Source of the DNA: Prillingera fragicola
Taxonomy: Eukaryota > Basidiomycota > Tremellomycetes > Trichosporonales > Trichosporonaceae
DNA length: 64,000 nt
Assembly: GCA_002335605.1 (NCBI GenBank)
Contig: BEDY01000008.1
Span: 124,001-188,000, forward strand
Direction of reading: 5' to 3'
The notes under the pieces are model-generated. The model worked only from the letters and a program-made list of their open reading frames with translations, did not search any database and was not told the origin of the DNA. Position numbers and translations under genes: made by a program. Below are positions 53,331-64,000 of this stretch, piece by piece (positions within the stretch are counted from its first letter, which is position 1; each line of letters starts with the position of its first letter).

Positions 53331-56300
53331 CTAACGATACCCTTGCTGGGGAGGCTGGTAGCCGCCATACTGGTGCTGAGGGGGCTGGCCATATGGAGGT
53401 TGTTGGTACTGCTGTTGCTGCTGGGGCGGCGGAGGCTGCTGGTACTGCTGCTGAGGTTGTCCGTAGGCATTTGGTGCTGGGGGTGCTGGGTAAGAAGGGT
53501 AGCCGGACGAGGCCTGCCGTTGAGGCTGAGACGGGGCTGGGTAGCCGCCATATGCCGGCTGAGTCGGCGGCTGACTAGGCGGAGTAGGATACTGGGAGGT
53601 GTACTGCGACGATGGGTAAGCCGGCTGGGGAGGAGGCGACTGCGCACCGTACCCTCCGTACGACTGCTGGGGAGGAGGCTGGTGGCTTGGCCGACTGGGC
53701 GGCGGGGGTGGGTATGCGCTCGATGTGGATGAGGGTGGAGGAGGGTACGCCTGGGTGCTGGGAGGCGACTGATACGAGCTAGTACGCTGAGGGTAGCCGC
53801 TCGGAGGAGCAGGGTAGGGACTACTACTGCTGCTGTAGGAGCTCGGCGACTGGGCGGGAGCGTTCGACGGGGCCGAGGGGAACGCAGGGTACGAGGGGTA
53901 CGAAGGCTTTGATGGGGGTGGGGGAGGAGGCAGTGACCGATTGTATCCTGAGGGCGATTCAGTGCTGAAAACAGACGAATGCCCCGCTTGTCCGCCGAAG
54001 TTGTAGGGATCGTGTGACGCCGCAGGAGAGGTAGCCTTGGGAGGCTGAGGGTATCCGGCGGTGGGTGAGGGGCTGCCCAGATTCAAGCCAGCAAGCTGCG
54101 TGTCAAGACCTCGGGCAGGTGGGGCCGGGGCCGGAGGACTGGCCGAGCCCAAACGGTTGCGAGTCTCGAGATCTGACACGATGCGGTTGCGTTCCGAGTT
54201 GCGGTTCGAGACGAACTGGTTAACCTCGCGCTTTAAGTCCATGATAACCTTGTCAAGGGACTCGTAAAAGCCAAGGCCCTTGCCCAAGCCGTCGACGACT
54301 TCGCGATGCGAGGCGCCAGCACGCTCTAGCCTGCGCTCCCAGTCGCGCAAGCGCTTGGTGCGCTCTTTGACACCGCGCTGACGCTCTTTCACGCCTTTGC
54401 CACGTCCCACCTTGGCAACAAGCGCCTCGAGCTCGGCCACGTTGCTCTTGGATGCCTGGACGGCGGCGGCAATGCGGTTCTGGTATGGGCGGAATTTTTC
54501 GAGCTCGGTGGCAAACAGCTGGGGCTCGACATTCTGAGTGCGCCTATTGAGGAGGAGCAAGTTGGAGACGTCATCGTTTTGAATCTTCTCCTTGAGGTCC
54601 TTGAGCACTTCGTCACGCTCGCGGCGAATCTTGTTCAAGCGTTCAAGCTTCTCGCTAGCATCTTGAGCTGCTTGGCGCAGCTCCTCTTGCTCAGTGGGAT
54701 CCATACGAGGCTTGACCTGCTCTTCGTCATCCAGGTCGAGCAAGCTCATACCTGCCGGCACCTGCGGTCCACCGGCAGTCTTGCCCATTGCAATGTCGCG
54801 TGCCTGTGCTCGCAAGCCCTCCTCTCCACCCCCAAGAACCGCAAGATCAGGCTGGATCTCACGCCACATCGTAACGATCTGAGAGTCGGACGCAGCGGCT
54901 GATTGTAGAGAACCCTGGTTTGAGGCAATATTGTTGCGCAAGTGGGCGGTCTGCGGGCCTGATGGAGCCTGGGTAAAGTTGGGAGCGTACTTGGCACGCA
55001 TACGCTCACACTCGCGCGATTCAGTCTCGAGGCTCGCAGCAAGCTCCTGCAGCTCGCGCTCGCAACGTGACCTCTCACCCTCTAGCTGGCGAACGCGGGC
55101 ATCGGTGGTGCTCGGCTGACCGACTTCAATGGCGACCTGGACAACCTCGGGGCTGAGGTCGATTTCCGCGTCGGCGTCGTCTCCCTCTGCCAATGCGCGC
55201 CACTGGTTGACCAAGGCAGGAAGTCCCAAGTGCTCGAGCGCGGCACGAACCTCGACCTCACTCAACTCGACGCGCTCAACCTCGCCACGAGCAAGCTTGG
55301 CTTTCTCCTCCGAGTAGACCGAGGCGGACTCGTGAACGGCGAGGGGGATGAGTCGGGAGAAGATGTCGGGACCGATGAGCTTGGAGACATCGGCGTTGCC
55401 GTACACCTCCTGGATTGTGATGGGAGTGGATGGAGGAAGCTTCTCAATAGCGGGAAGGGATGCCTCGGACGGTAGTATGTCATGGTAAATGAGGTCGTTG
55501 TCCCGGACAGCCTGGGTCTTGGCCTCGCCACAAATCGTCTTGTGTGCCTTGGTAATCTCGAACATGCTACTGCCAGCGTCGTGAGGAAGGGTTGGGGTCG
55601 TAGCCGAGTCAAAACTGTAGTTGAAGTTCTGGGCCAATCGGTATGCCTCGTTGGCGTGCTCCTCTGCAATCTTGTACCGCACAAGGGCTATGCCGTGCTT
55701 GCCTGCCTTGGCGTCGGCCAGGCCGCGCTGGTACTGGGCAAAGGACGAAAAGTACTTTTGTTTGAGCTGGACAAGACTCATCCATGTGCGGTCAAAAACA
55801 CCTTTGCCCTGGAACTCGCGCATCTCGTCCATGAGGCCGCCGTACATAGTCGTGACCTGGTTGGCAGTGCGAGCCACAAGGGACGGCGCCTTCTTCTCGT
55901 CAACAAGCTTCTCCATGAAGACTTCTGTCGCCTGCACAAGCATGAGATTGATCAAGAAATGAACAACCTCGCGACTGAGATCCGTGGAGGGAGCATGCAA
56001 AAAGTTCTCGTTGATGTATGTGAGCATGCCGGCGGTCGCGCGAGAGTTGAAGTAGGCTCGCTTCAGACCCTCCGGGTCGGCTCGGGACTGGGTAGCGGCA
56101 AGGGACGAGAGCACTGCTGCAAGTAGATGGATAATGGAGGCCTTCTCGTACGCAAGGGACGTTTGTGACGTGAGCTTGTTGGTGAAGGCGTCATTCCTGC
56201 CAGTGTCAGTTGGTTAACATGTTGCGGCACTCACCATCCGAAAGACACTTTGACCTCGGCGAAACGAAGCTCCAGAAGCTCTAGCTGGCCAAAGTACTTG

Positions 56301-56539
56301 TACAAAAGATCACGCGCTACTGATCAGCAACAATCTAGTGCCATAGACGTACCAGTAGCATCGCTGCCTGCTCCGCGCACGGCATCCTGGCGGCACCGCT
56401 GCAGCACACTAATCTCCTCGGCGTAGGCATCTGGGGACTCGCCAAAAGAATGGGCAATTGTGGAGCGAATAGGACCTGCCCAGTCCGTGTCCGTCGTCGT
56501 CTTGCGAGGAATCGCAATGAGCGGCGACTGGTGAGCCAT
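53331..56539 (-). CDS. BRO1: BRO1 domain protein (Bro1/ALIX type)
   Basis: ESCRT-associated protein of endosomal sorting. Three exons, introns near 56197-56234 and 56312-56352. Start MAHQSPLIAIPRKTTTDTDWAGPIR is followed by the BRO1 domain: [89 protein letters not shown], and ITKAHKTICGEAKTQAVRDNDLIYHD. A V-shaped coiled-coil domain (ALIX-V) follows, with LDLDDEEQVKPRMDPTE. The last 250 residues are Pro/Tyr/Gln-rich (YPxP and PxYP-type repeats), the region that in yeast Bro1 recruits the deubiquitinase Doa4 and other partners. Rim20 relatives lack such a long tail, so Bro1 is favoured. Confidence 0.93.
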
Positions 56540-56731
56540 GGCGAGAGTTGATGAGGTGAAGGGCAATGGACAGAGCGACGACAATGGTGGCCACCGCCGC
56601 TGCGGGGATGACGCATCGCAATGCGGGGCACATGGTGGCGGGACGGAGGCAATTTGTTTCCATTGCCATGTTCATCGTCCACTCGGCCGACTGGTCTCTC
56701 CATTCACAACATATCAAGCGATCAAGCAAGC
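56540..56731. promoter_or_regulatory. Divergent promoter of BRO1 and the HYPK-like gene
   Basis: About 190 bases between start codons of two divergent genes. No specific motif recognised. Confidence 0.5.
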
Positions 56732-57197
56732 ATGACTTCAAGGATGGCTGCAGGTGGCTCGGGCCGTGTGCCCCAAGGAGAGGTTGTTATGGACGTAAGT
56801 GCCACAACGTTTTGCAGAGCTAACGAGACAGTTTGCCGACGGTGGACAGTACATTAGGAGTACGTCCTCAAACTCTCAACATGAGGTTCCTAACCTGCCA
56901 CAGACAACTTGGAAAACGCCGTCCTTGCCGTTGAGAAGCGTCGTATTCTTCGCGACGAGGGAGCCAAGGCTAGCAAAGCCATGCAGTCGCTCGAGGTCAA
57001 GCCTACCGAGGCTGTCAAGGCCGAGGACGCTCAGCTGCTGGTGAGTCTGCGTCTTGGTCGCGAAAGCCATGCGCTGACATGAATGGCAGGTCAAGCAGCT
57101 CGGAATTACCCAGAGCGAGGCAGAGGATGCGCTCCGCGCTGAGAAGGGCGACGTGACCAAGGCGATTCTCCAGCTCACTGCTCCCAAGCGCAAGTAG
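56732..57197 (+). CDS. HYPK-like protein with UBA domain (NatA-associated)
   Basis: Four short exons. The start is MTSRMAAGGSGRVPQGEVV, then after a 35-base intron FADGGQYIR, another intron, NNLENAVLAVEKRRILRDEGAKASKAMQSLE and a third intron before the C-terminal UBA-like segment LVKQLGITQSEAEDALRAEKGDVTKAILQLTAPKRK. HYPK has this arrangement: a flexible N-terminus and a C-terminal UBA (NAC-alpha/HYPK-type), and binds the N-terminal acetyltransferase NatA as an inhibitor in metazoa and filamentous fungi. Length about 100 residues. The second in-frame ATG (56744) is an alternative start. Budding yeast lacks HYPK. Confidence 0.8.
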
Positions 57198-57543
57198 AGC
57201 TGCAAGCTACAGCCAGTTGTCGAGACGCATACTTTTCAACACATCCAAGGCGCCGAGAGAACTTGAAGGCTGCCCATAGCGGCAGTTGGCCCTTTCGCCA
57301 ACATAGATGAGTCCATCCTGTTACACAACATGCATATTATACACTGTACACTCTATTGACAGAGCCGGGCGATGTGTGCCGGCTATCTATGCGGAGGAAA
57401 GGAATGGGCGAGCTCGAGGCGAGTTGGATGAGCAATGCAGGCGAAGCGGTGACGGCGGGTGGAGATGAAGATACGACGTGAGAGCAGGTGCCATGCAGAT
57501 TGGCCCTGCAATCCACGTTCGATCCGCGAAGCCACAAAGTCGT
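57198..57543. other. Intergenic region between convergent genes
   Basis: About 345 bases between the HYPK-like gene and PSF1 3' ends. Nothing recognised. Confidence 0.55.
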
Positions 57544-58197
57544 CTAGACCTCCTCGAGAAAACCTTGGATGATGAGACGCTCGACCTGTGAACGCTCCAG
57601 TCGGAAACGTTCTCCCTTGCGGAACTCGACACGCTCTCCGCCCTCGAGCACAACCTCTCCAGCATCGCGAATCACCCGCACGTCGACCATGAGCTCTCCT
57701 GGTGGCCGGTCGATGCTTGCCGTTAGGTCGAGGACGTCAAGAAAGTCGCTCTTGTACTCAAGAACCATCTGATTGTACCCGCGCAGAAAGTCGAGTTCAT
57801 GTTGGGACAGAGCCGAACGAAGGTCTGGTGCGTCGAGATCGGGGTTGACTGCTGCTGACATGGTCGGAGAGAGGAGGTGGGCGATCGCGCCGCCAGCGTC
57901 CCACCACCTCTCCTTGATGCCTCCCATGCGCGAGGCCAAGTATGCAAGGAGACAGCGCTTGTTTCGGCGTGCGGCCAGGTGTTGCACAGTTAGAGAGCAG
58001 ACTAGTGACTTGTCCTGAGACAGTGATGCACCGTGAGCGTCGGTGGCAGCGGCAATGGCAGTCCCTAGTTGACGCGTCTCGAGGGCGATGGCCAGGATGA
58101 GCTGCTGGTTGTATTTTGGGAGTGGGAGTTGGGGAGTGGCCGACAGAGTGGAGCGATAGGCCTGGGTGACCAGCTGGAGGCCGAGGTCACCGTGCAT
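57544..58197 (-). CDS. PSF1: GINS complex subunit Psf1
   Basis: Replication factor: GINS joins Cdc45 and MCM2-7 to form the CMG helicase, so it works with the MCM6 product of this window. Single exon, 217 residues. MHGDLGLQLVTQAYRS is the diagnostic start of the Psf1 family; the body contains ARRNKRCLLAYLASRMGGIKERWWDAGG and LSQHELDFLRGYNQMVLEYKSDFLD, typical of the A domain, followed by the C-terminal B domain (PPGELMVDVRVIRDAGEVVLEGGERVEFRKGERFRL) and the ending RLIIQGFLEEV. The open frame extends upstream, but this ATG is the family start. An ACGCGT hexamer (58276-58281) lies about 80 bases upstream. Confidence 0.95.
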   Translation of the reverse strand: MHGDLGLQLVTQAYRSTLSATPQLPLPKYNQQLILAIALETRQLGTAIAAATDAHGASLSQDKSLVCSLTVQHLAARRNKRCLLAYLASRMGGIKERWWDAGGAIAHLLSPTMSAAVNPDLDAPDLRSALSQHELDFLRGYNQMVLEYKSDFLDVLDLTASIDRPPGELMVDVRVIRDAGEVVLEGGERVEFRKGERFRLERSQVERLIIQGFLEEV

Positions 58198-58603
58198 GGT
58201 GGGCGCCTTGTGAATGGGTAGTGCAAGTAGTGGTCGCGTAAGGTCATGAACAACAACCTCCACCGGTGATGCTTAACGCGTCCGACTGATTTCGGCTCTG
58301 GCTGTATGTAGGTGGCAGCTCAGCCAGGGCGCCAGGGGCGCCGACGGATGCTAACCGCGCAGCCGCCTGACACTGACTCCCACCCCAGCCGTTGTCGGTC
58401 ACCACGTGAGTCGGCATTGGTCGGGCTTTGTGGGGTGGCACGGCGACCCGCCCCTGTCCGCCAGCTGCCGCCCGCTGTGAGCGGGGACCAGATGCGCCCC
58501 CATCCGAACGGCGTGGGTGCAGTTTATGCACCTAGTACTGAAACAGCGAACACGCACTGCACAGTCTTGACCTCTCTCCATCACCATTCTCATCCTCACC
58601 GCC
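58198..58603. promoter_or_regulatory. Divergent promoter region of PSF1 and succinyl-CoA ligase alpha
   Basis: About 405 bases. Contains ACGCGT at 58276-58281, a possible MCB box for PSF1, and CCACGTGAG at about 58403-58410. Each is a single match and could be chance. Confidence 0.45.
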
Positions 58604-59929
58604 ATGCTCCGCACTTCTCTCCGTACCGCCTCCGGCGTCGCCCGCAGTGAGTAACCAAGATTCGGCACCGACAGTCTTTCAGAGCCCTGACACTCCTCTC
58701 AGCTTCGCAGCGCGCCTTTTCGTCGTCCGCGTCGAGGTCATCGTACGCCGACACGATCAAGAACATTTGCGTCAGTGCGTATCTTGTGCCGCCGGCGTGT
58801 TATCTGCATGCCGATATCTACCTAATACACCGCTAACTGGCGTCAGACAAGGACACCAAGGTCCTCATCCAGGGCTTCACCGGCAAGACGGTGAGTATTG
58901 TTTCCCCGACAGCTATACATTGATACCCCGCACGTCCATATTGACCTCCACAGGGTACCTTCCACGCCCAGCAGTCGATTGAGTTCGGCACCAAGGTCAT
59001 CGGTGGCACCAACCCCAAGGCGAGTAGCGATGATTGCGGCAGAGGTGCCGCGCTGCGAAGAGCGGACTGTTGCAGATCTGCAACGTTCCGCGGTGTTCAC
59101 ACCCTTCGTTTCGACCTCTTGCCTGTGTGGACTTGAGCTGACTCCCTTACAGAAGGCTGGCCAGACCCACCTTGGTCTTCCCGTCTTCGGCTCGGTCCGT
59201 GAGGCCAAGGAGGCGGAGAACCCCTTCGCTACCGTCATCTACGTTCCCCCTCCGGGTGCCGCCGATGCCATCATCGAGGCCATTGAAAACGAGATCCCCC
59301 TCATCGTGACCATCACTGAGGGTATCCCCCAGCGTGACCAGCTCCGCGTCTACAACGCCCTCCGCAGCCAGTCCAAGTCGCGCATGGTCGGCGGTAACTG
59401 CCCCGGTATCATGGGCGAGACCTGCAAGCTTGGCATCATGCCCGGCCACGTCTTCTCGCAGGGCAACATTGGTATCGTCTCGCGTTCGGGCACCCTTACC
59501 TACGAGGCCGTCAACCAGACCACCCTCGCCGGTCTCGGCCAGTCGCTCACCGTCGGTATCGGTGGTGACCCCTTCCCCGGCACTCAGCACCTTGACGTTG
59601 TCAAGGTTCTCCTCAACGACCCCAAGACCGAGGGTATCGTTCTCATCGGTGAGATTGGTGGCTCCATGGAGGAGGAGGCCGCCGAGTACCTCGCGCAGCA
59701 CAACACTGGCCCCAACGCCAAGCCCGTTGTCTCGTTCATTGCCGGCCGCACTGCTCCCCCCGGCCGTCGCATGGGTCACGCCGGTGCCATCATCTCGGGC
59801 GGCAAGGGTGCCGCTACCGACAAGGTCGCCGCGCTCGAGAAGGCCGGCGCCGTCATCGCCAAGTCGCCTGGTCAGATCGGTGCGCTCATGTACGAGGCCA
59901 TGGTGAAGGCCGGAAAGGTCAAGAAGTAA
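58604..59929 (+). CDS. LSC1: Succinyl-CoA ligase (synthetase) alpha subunit, mitochondrial
   Basis: TCA-cycle enzyme, succinyl-CoA + ADP/GDP + Pi to succinate + nucleoside triphosphate. Five exons: the first ([14 protein letters not shown]) and second ([24 protein letters not shown]) form the mitochondrial presequence. Conserved CoA-binding [35 protein letters not shown] and the ligase phosphohistidine loop [22 protein letters not shown] (active His in the RMGHAGA segment) are clear. Introns: about 58644-58700, 58770-58845, 58892-58953 and 59020-59152. The last one starts with GC, not GT (see findings). Splicing there gives [15 protein letters not shown], the family sequence. Start is the ATG in GCCATGC. 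Confidence 0.94.
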
Positions 59930-60531
59930 AAGGATCGCGCGCAACTATACCTAGCGCGGCGACGTGTCGCGATTATAGAGGCATGTAGCATTTAACGAAT
60001 GACACACGTGCACTGAACGGGATCGAGCGCGAGCGCGAGCACGAGCACGAGCAATGAGCACCGACTAACCGACAGCGACAGCGACTGACCAGGTGTCTGT
60101 CTCCGCCAATCCTGCCCACTCCATCCACGGCCCAATGACGACCGGTGAGTTGCCAAGGGAATCCATACTGCCGCGGACCGCAAGATGCCGCCGGGGGCAC
60201 GGGTGTAAGAATCGCCTCGTGGCGGTGGGGGGCTTGGGTCGTGTCTCGGATGTAGATGCGCGGAGGCTAAACCCGCATATCACCGTCGACCCCACGTCCG
60301 CCTACCCCACCCCCATCTCTCCAATGATTCTCAAAACGCGTTGGACCTGTGCAAACGCCGTCAAGACAGACAAGTATTGCATAGGTGGTTAGGCTCGTGC
60401 ATGAGCCGAGTAGTGTGCGCGTAATGCTACAAACGGAGCCCATCTGGTCTCGTATTAAAAAAAATGTTCTCGGGGGCGTAATGTTGGTTGGTCGTAGCAA
60501 AAATGAAGTGGTGGGAGAGAGTGTATAAAGC
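59930..60531. other. Intergenic region between convergent genes
   Basis: About 600 bases. A short tract of GAGCGC/GAGCAC hexamer units is seen near 60024-60052. An AAAAAAAA run near 60457 may belong to a terminator. No gene recognised. Confidence 0.55.
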
Positions 60532-63500
60532 TCAGCGCGCCTTGGAGAAGATCGACTTGATGCCACGTCGGCGCTCCTTCTTGTCTTCCGTAACCGGGAC
60601 GCTGTTCACGACAGCAGCGCGGACGTCCTTGTCCCCGCCGTTCATGAAGCGGCCAAAGCTGCCTGTCGACGCGGCTGCTGGCTGCTGCAGGTACATGCTC
60701 TGGGCATTGCGGTTGTACTGGCCGCCACCGGGCACCACTGATCGGCGCACCTGGGCACGCTCAGCAAGGACGTCGAAACTCGCGCGGGGCTGGAGCTGGC
60801 GAGGCTGCTGATGCTGCGGCGGCTGCATATGCTGCTGAGGGAAGGGAACTCCGTTGGCCGGCATCAAGCCTTGCTGGTGGAAGCGGGGCGAGGCTGTTGG
60901 GAAGTAGTCGGCAGACGGAGGCAACGCCGCACGGTGAACCGTGGGTGCGTCGGAGCCAAGCGACCCCGCAGACAGCATCGAGGTCCGCGGGTAAGCCGAG
61001 CTGGCGACTGAAAGGCGATTCGAGTCGTACATGCTGTTCGTGCGCACGGAGAGATCCTCGTCGGGATAGTTTTCAGGCATAGCCATGCCTGGCGGCAACG
61101 GTGGTAGGTTCTTGTACCGGTTGGGCGACAGACTGTCAGGAGTGGAGGGCGCCTGGTTGGGCAACAGGTATGAAGCGCCCATGGCAGGGTCTGGAGTCTC
61201 GATGGCAGGCACCGTGGTGGTCGACGTAGAGTAGCGCGACGAAAGTGAGGGCTGCTTGCTCTTGCGGTAGTTGGCACTCTGACCATAGGCGGCGTTAGCC
61301 TGCCCGTTGGCTTGGCCATTAGGAACGCCGTTCTCGCGAGACATGGACATGGGCTCGTCATAAACGGGGGCTTCTGGCGTTACCACAGGGTGCGGTGGAC
61401 TGGCATGCGAACTGGCAGTGAGCATCTCCATGACCGAGCCACGACGGAAGCCAGAATCCCCAGCGCCTGGTGGCAGCTCGGGCGGAGGTTCTGTCCTGCG
61501 CCGGGGCTGGCTGGCGTCACCCTGGCGGTCCGACACGAAACGTGTGTCTGTAGGGCTAGCACCTTGGCTAGCCACTGTGGGAACAAGCGGAGCAGATACC
61601 GATCGTGTAGCTTGGTGCATCATGGGCGCGTTGAGCAGGTTATCGTCCGTAATCGACAGGGAGGAGCCAGCGGATGGCTTGCGGTCGTGCTCTACCTGGA
61701 TCTTTTCGCCGCGGTGGACAAGGAAGGGGATGGGAGGCGGAGGCGCGAGGTCGGAAGATCCAGCATCAGTCTCTGGTCGAGGCGAGGGAGTCGAGCCGTC
61801 CTTTTTGCCCTTGCCACCCTTCATCTTCTGCAGCAAGCCCTTCAAGCCCTTCTTTTTCGAAGAAGGCTCCTCGACATCATCGTACAGTGACACCTGAGTC
61901 AGGCGTGACGTGCTCACAGAGCGAGCACGGCGATCACGCCTTGCGGGCTCAGCAGCCTCTTCGTACCTGGGAGGTGGGGTGAGAGGACCGGCACCCCCCA
62001 TGTAAACCGACGCGGACAGCGATTGCCTACTCTGGTAACCTGGGCGAGAAGGCGAGACCATGGAGACGACACGAGGGTTGAACGAGTCGTGAACCTGGTA
62101 CGACGATGTACGGTTACGGCGGTCCATGTCGAGTCCAAGGGGCATGTCCATCATGCTTCCGCTGCCACCGTGGCTGCCGGTAAACAGGCTGGTGACACTG
62201 CCACCAAAGCGGCCAAAGAAGCTCCGGCGAGGGTTGTGGCCCTGGTCACTTCCGTCACGCGACTGCTGCTGGCCGGCACGAACCGCAAACGAGAACGGGC
62301 GCAGGTTGCCTGAAGCTGGCGAGGCTGGAGGCCACAGGTCCTCAGTGTCAGACCAGTCCTCGTAGCGAGAGTCGCGTCCGAGCTTAGGCACACTGGACGT
62401 GCTTGGGCCCTTCAGGTGGGTAGGACGAGTAGGCGGTGAGACCAAGGATGTGTTGAGGTTGAGCGAGGGGCGGGCATGGTTAGGGTTGATGACGGGCACG
62501 GGGGCGGGCACATCGTACTGAGTACGAGGGCGAGTGTGATACACCTGGCTTCCAAGACCAGCAGGCGTTGACGGGCTGGGGCGAAGACTTGGCTGTTGAG
62601 ACGAGGTGATAGGAAGGGAGCGTGCAGTGCTGATTGACGGTGCTTTGATGGAAGGTGCTCCTCCACCACGTCCGACATCCACGCTTGCACGCACCCTGGG
62701 GTGTCGGGACGCGGTGCTACTCTCATGGCTAGAAATAGTAGGCGAAGTTGGGTAGTGTGGCTCTTCTGGTTCGGCATAGTGGCCTACGCGCTGAGCCTCC
62801 TGACGAACTTCAAGTATTGAGCGATACTGTCCGCGAAGATAGCTCTGGAGGATCTGATACCTGAGAGCCGACGCCGAGGGGTACTAATGGTCAGTTCTGG
62901 TCTGGTGAACGAGTAAACTCACCATTGTCATGACATTCTTGATTCCCTTCTCAGTCAAGGCTCCTGGGCGAGTGCCACGGAAGCCCTTGGGGAAGCCTTC
63001 ACCGGACGAACCTTCTTCCCACTTGAATCCGCGCCAGCCGACGCGATTGATCTGGGCATCACGCTCGTCTCGTTTCGAACGCCGTGCCTCTCTCATCTGC
63101 TTTCGCATGGTAGCCTCGTCTTGAGGAAGTGAGCTCGCATGCGAGCGAGGACTTGTGCTGATTGACTGCGAGTCGGCACTGGATGCTCCCTCTAGTGACG
63201 TTCCAGATCGAGAGTGGTCCAGCGACAATGTCCTCAAAATCTCAAACTCGCGCGACTTTAGGTCGTTCCAGTCTGCATCGCTACCGCGCTCCCAGACTCC
63301 TGGGCCCTGCACAGTGACGTCCGCAAGGTCGCGATCGCGCATCATGCACTCCAAGCACACTTCCTCTGGTGGCTTGAGGCCCTGAATGGGAGGACGACCC
63401 GGCGCCATGGCCGTGCGAGAAACCTGGGGCTGTGCTGTGGGATATGGGCCGGCGTCGGCAAGGCCAGCAATGGGAGGAAGATTCGAGGCCGAGTTGGTGG

Positions 63501-64000
63501 CCTGGTGGCTAGGGGTGAAGGCCATGGGCATCTGGGAGGGAGCCGCCATGGTGGGTGACGACCTTGGCATTGGCATTTCCAAGGGCGCAGACAGCTGTTG
63601 TTTGTCAGGTAAACGCCCATACGGCGTTGGGCCGTTAAAGTTCATGCCGTTCATGATTGCTTTGGGTGATGTGTAGAGTTGATTTGGTGGCGGTGCTGCA
63701 ACCACGGGCGAGGGCATTGGGATGGGCATCTGTGTGGCCTCGCTCGCCGACATGCGGTTGGCGTTGCGCGGGGGACGCGGAAGGGAGCGCTTGTGTAGTA
63801 ACTCCTGTCCCTTGCGGTCACTGGGATCCTCCTCAGCGGCGGTGCCAGACTCGACGACTGTGTGCTCTGCCGACGGCTCTGCCAGAGGGGTGGCAAGCCG
63901 CTTGGAACGGGGAGAAGGCGAAGGTGGTGTCTCGTGGAGGTCTGACGACTCTGCCTTGGAGACGCGTGCTATTTCTTGAGGGGCCACGCGGCTGCTTGTC
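60532..64000 (-). CDS. Large low-complexity fungal protein, N-terminal part outside window
   Basis: Two open frames joined by a 39-base intron (62884-62922) make at least 1140 residues, with the frame open through base 64000, so the gene starts beyond the right edge. No named domain was recognised. An ordered part lies at about 62700-63370: EEVCLECMMRDRDLADVTVQGPGVWERGSDADWNDL (a CxxC pair), a Glu/Arg-rich coil (EATMRKQMREARRSKRDERDAQINRVGWRGFKWEEG), FPKGFRGTRPGALTEKGIKNVMTM then YPSASALRYQILQSYLRGQYRSILEVRQEAQRVG. The rest is Ser/Pro/Arg-rich with a basic patch (SSKKKGLKGLLQKMKGGKGKKDG). It ends KKERRRGIKSIFSKAR. Function unknown; the CLECMMRDRD box recurs in related fungal proteins, from memory of the family and not checked. 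Confidence 0.65.

Noticed and set aside
58276..58281. Single ACGCGT as a certain cell-cycle site of PSF1
   Set aside because: The hexamer is frequent in this G+C-rich window (also at 6435, 15566, 32529 and other places), so one copy alone is not evidence.
58898..59929. 343-codon open frame running from the third intron into succinyl-CoA ligase alpha
   Set aside because: It reads through two introns; the first 60 codons lack any match to the family and the GC-AG splice restores the family sequence.
60024..60052. GAGCGC/GAGCAC hexamer run as a minisatellite
   Set aside because: Only about five imperfect units; too short to call a repeat locus.

Overview
The window is nuclear DNA of a fungus, most likely a basidiomycete yeast of the Tremellomycetes. 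Its G+C-rich coding style and very short introns fit Trichosporonales, but that placement is an inference and was not tested. Supporting signs are genes split by many GT-AG introns of about 35-60 bases with CTGAC/CTAAC branch sites close to the acceptor, a gene for ribosomal protein eL28 (absent from budding yeast), and no operons: genes lie on both strands with 0.1-1.8 kb between them.

Layout. 0-9.8 kb: start of an M13 metallopeptidase (runs off the left edge), MCM6, mitochondrial ribosomal protein uL10m, proteasome subunit Rpn9, nuclear poly(A)-binding protein 2, ATP synthase subunit d. 10-19 kb: CCDC47 homologue (its 3' end is disturbed by a 33-base poly-C run), 5-aminolevulinate synthase, a 1.8 kb gap, Elongator subunit Elp2. 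19-24 kb: WrbA/Pst2-type flavodoxin quinone reductase with a long Ala-rich tail, a five-exon small orphan gene, a thioredoxin-fold SH3BGR-like protein. 24.5-34.5 kb: Erb1, proteasome alpha-2, galactokinase, PP4 regulatory subunit 2, type I DnaJ (Ydj1 type). 34.7-45.4 kb: a Ser/Pro-rich orphan, an M1 aminopeptidase with a 21-unit tetrapeptide repeat, prolyl-tRNA synthetase, a GT31-type glycosyltransferase. 46-64 kb: eL28, an NTF2-like (SigF type) protein, a DHA2 MFS transporter, Bro1, a HYPK-like protein, GINS subunit Psf1, succinyl-CoA ligase alpha, and the 3' part of a large low-complexity fungal protein that runs off the right edge.

Most genes are housekeeping functions: DNA replication (MCM6 and Psf1, both CMG helicase parts), proteasome, translation and ribosome assembly, mitochondrial energy metabolism and haem entry (succinyl-CoA ligase and ALAS share succinyl-CoA as a metabolite), and membrane traffic. 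No mobile element, CRISPR array, rRNA gene or convincing tRNA was seen.

The most interesting signals are in gene structure. Two neighbouring genes, the M1 aminopeptidase and prolyl-tRNA synthetase, each have an in-frame upstream ATG in weak context that adds an arginine-rich, almost acid-free presequence, followed by a strong-context internal ATG. This is the architecture expected for one gene making a mitochondrial and a cytosolic isoform. The quinone reductase gene appears to have its start codon split by an intron (AT|G). The DnaJ gene needs a 9-base microexon. Succinyl-CoA ligase alpha uses a GC-AG intron. The aminopeptidase carries a 252-base, 12-base-unit in-frame repeat inside its N-terminal domain.
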